A stretch of DNA of 15,732 bases, taken from Prevotellaceae bacterium. Lineage in GTDB: Bacteria > Bacteroidota > Bacteroidia > Bacteroidales > Bacteroidaceae. Location: positions 1 to 15,732 of the forward strand of contig JAJPZF010000113.1 in NCBI GenBank assembly GCA_021204545.1, read 5' to 3'. The notes beneath the pieces were generated by a model. That model saw only the letters and a list, made by a program, of their open reading frames with translations. It ran no database searches and was not told the origin of the DNA. Shown piece by piece: positions 15,582 through 15,732 of the stretch (its first letter is position 1; each line of letters begins with the position of its first letter). The position numbers and the translations under genes were made by a program.

Positions 15582-15732
15582 AGCGGAAGGGGCTGCTGTT
15601 GGCGAGGCTTGGCTTGCGTACTATAGGGAGTACCTTCGGCACTCTTATTGGCGTGCGCCTTGTTCCGTGGGCTTGCTTCGCAAGCGAGCTTTCCTTTCGG
15701 GAAGAACTCCGTTCTTCTGGCCACGGCTATCA
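15578..15732 (+). CDS. Possible coupled reading frame, cut by window end
   Basis: ATG 15578 overlaps the dehydrogenase stop as ATGA, with GAGGA at 15567-15571 as a reasonable Shine-Dalgarno. The frame stays open for 51 codons to the window edge, starting MKRKGLLLARLGLRT and containing a mildly hydrophobic stretch. No domain is recognised. The same DNA is crowded with perfect short hairpins, which argues that it may be a non-coding repeat element with a chance open frame. The opposite-strand frame ending here is no more convincing. Confidence 0.3.
   Translation, partial: MKRKGLLLARLGLRTIGSTFGTLIGVRLVPWACFASELSFREELRSSGHGY
15618..15726 (+). repeat. Cluster of short perfect hairpins
   Basis: Consecutive stems are GTACT/AGTAC (15618-15622 and 15629-15633), GGCG/CGCC (15650-15653 and 15656-15659), GCTTGC/GCAAGC around TTC (15671-15685), CTTTCC/GGGAAG with one G-U pair (15689-15704) and AAGAAC/GTTCTT around TCC (15702-15716). 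The last two share three bases and exclude each other. CCGTGG (15665-15670) pairs with CCACGG (15721-15726), closing the last three into a branched fold. This looks like a structured RNA or a palindromic repeat element downstream of the dehydrogenase gene. The window ends before its right boundary can be judged. Confidence 0.5.

Noticed and set aside
15665..15726. tRNA-like cloverleaf
   Set aside because: There is no T-loop GTTCGA motif, no 7-bp acceptor stem and no CCA-type end. Two of the hairpins exclude each other.

Overview
The window (about 57% GC by eye) looks like ordinary chromosome from a member of Bacteroidota, most likely order Bacteroidales. Three things suggest this. Two intergenic regions carry the Bacteroidota-type core promoter (TTG or TTTG, a 19-20 nt spacer, then TAnnTTTG). 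Most starts lack a Shine-Dalgarno sequence. The protein set (M13 lipoprotein peptidase, large U32 protein, COG2509-type FAD protein, Dna2-like helicase, D-2-hydroxyacid dehydrogenase) fits that order. Genus cannot be fixed from the sequence.

Layout. The left edge (1-144) has no gene but holds a strong nested palindrome (49-118) with an alternating AT core. A small winged-helix-like gene lies on the minus strand (145-528), divergent from everything else. A plus-strand run then begins from a promoter at 549-579: an ABC-F ATPase (609-2549), an M13 metallopeptidase lipoprotein (2648-4678), metA (4712-5629), a U32 protein (5642-7474) and an overlapping membrane-anchored SH3-like/zinc-ribbon lipoprotein (7464-8390). 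A 291-base gap before radA carries a second promoter (8432-8462), a 12-bp inverted repeat and a small frameshifted reading frame. A tight operon follows: radA (8682-10061), a COG2509-type FAD dehydrogenase (10065-11615) and a Dna2-like nuclease-helicase (11622-14528). After 48 bases comes a D-2-hydroxyacid dehydrogenase (14577-15581). The last ~150 bases are packed with short hairpins and may begin another coupled reading frame that runs off the window.

Functionally this is mainly housekeeping: ribosome-associated ATPase, periplasmic peptide processing, the first committed step of methionine synthesis (predicted to use acetyl-CoA), a probable RNA-modifying Fe-S protein, recombination and repair (RadA plus Dna2-like), and 2-keto-acid reduction. 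I see no CRISPR array, transposase, integrase, rRNA or tRNA, and no clear multi-gene defence or biosynthetic system. The less ordinary signals are short: the 49-118 palindrome, the radA leader (A7 frameshift plus inverted repeat), three 11-bp tandem repeats inside the dehydrogenase gene, and the hairpin cluster at the right edge.
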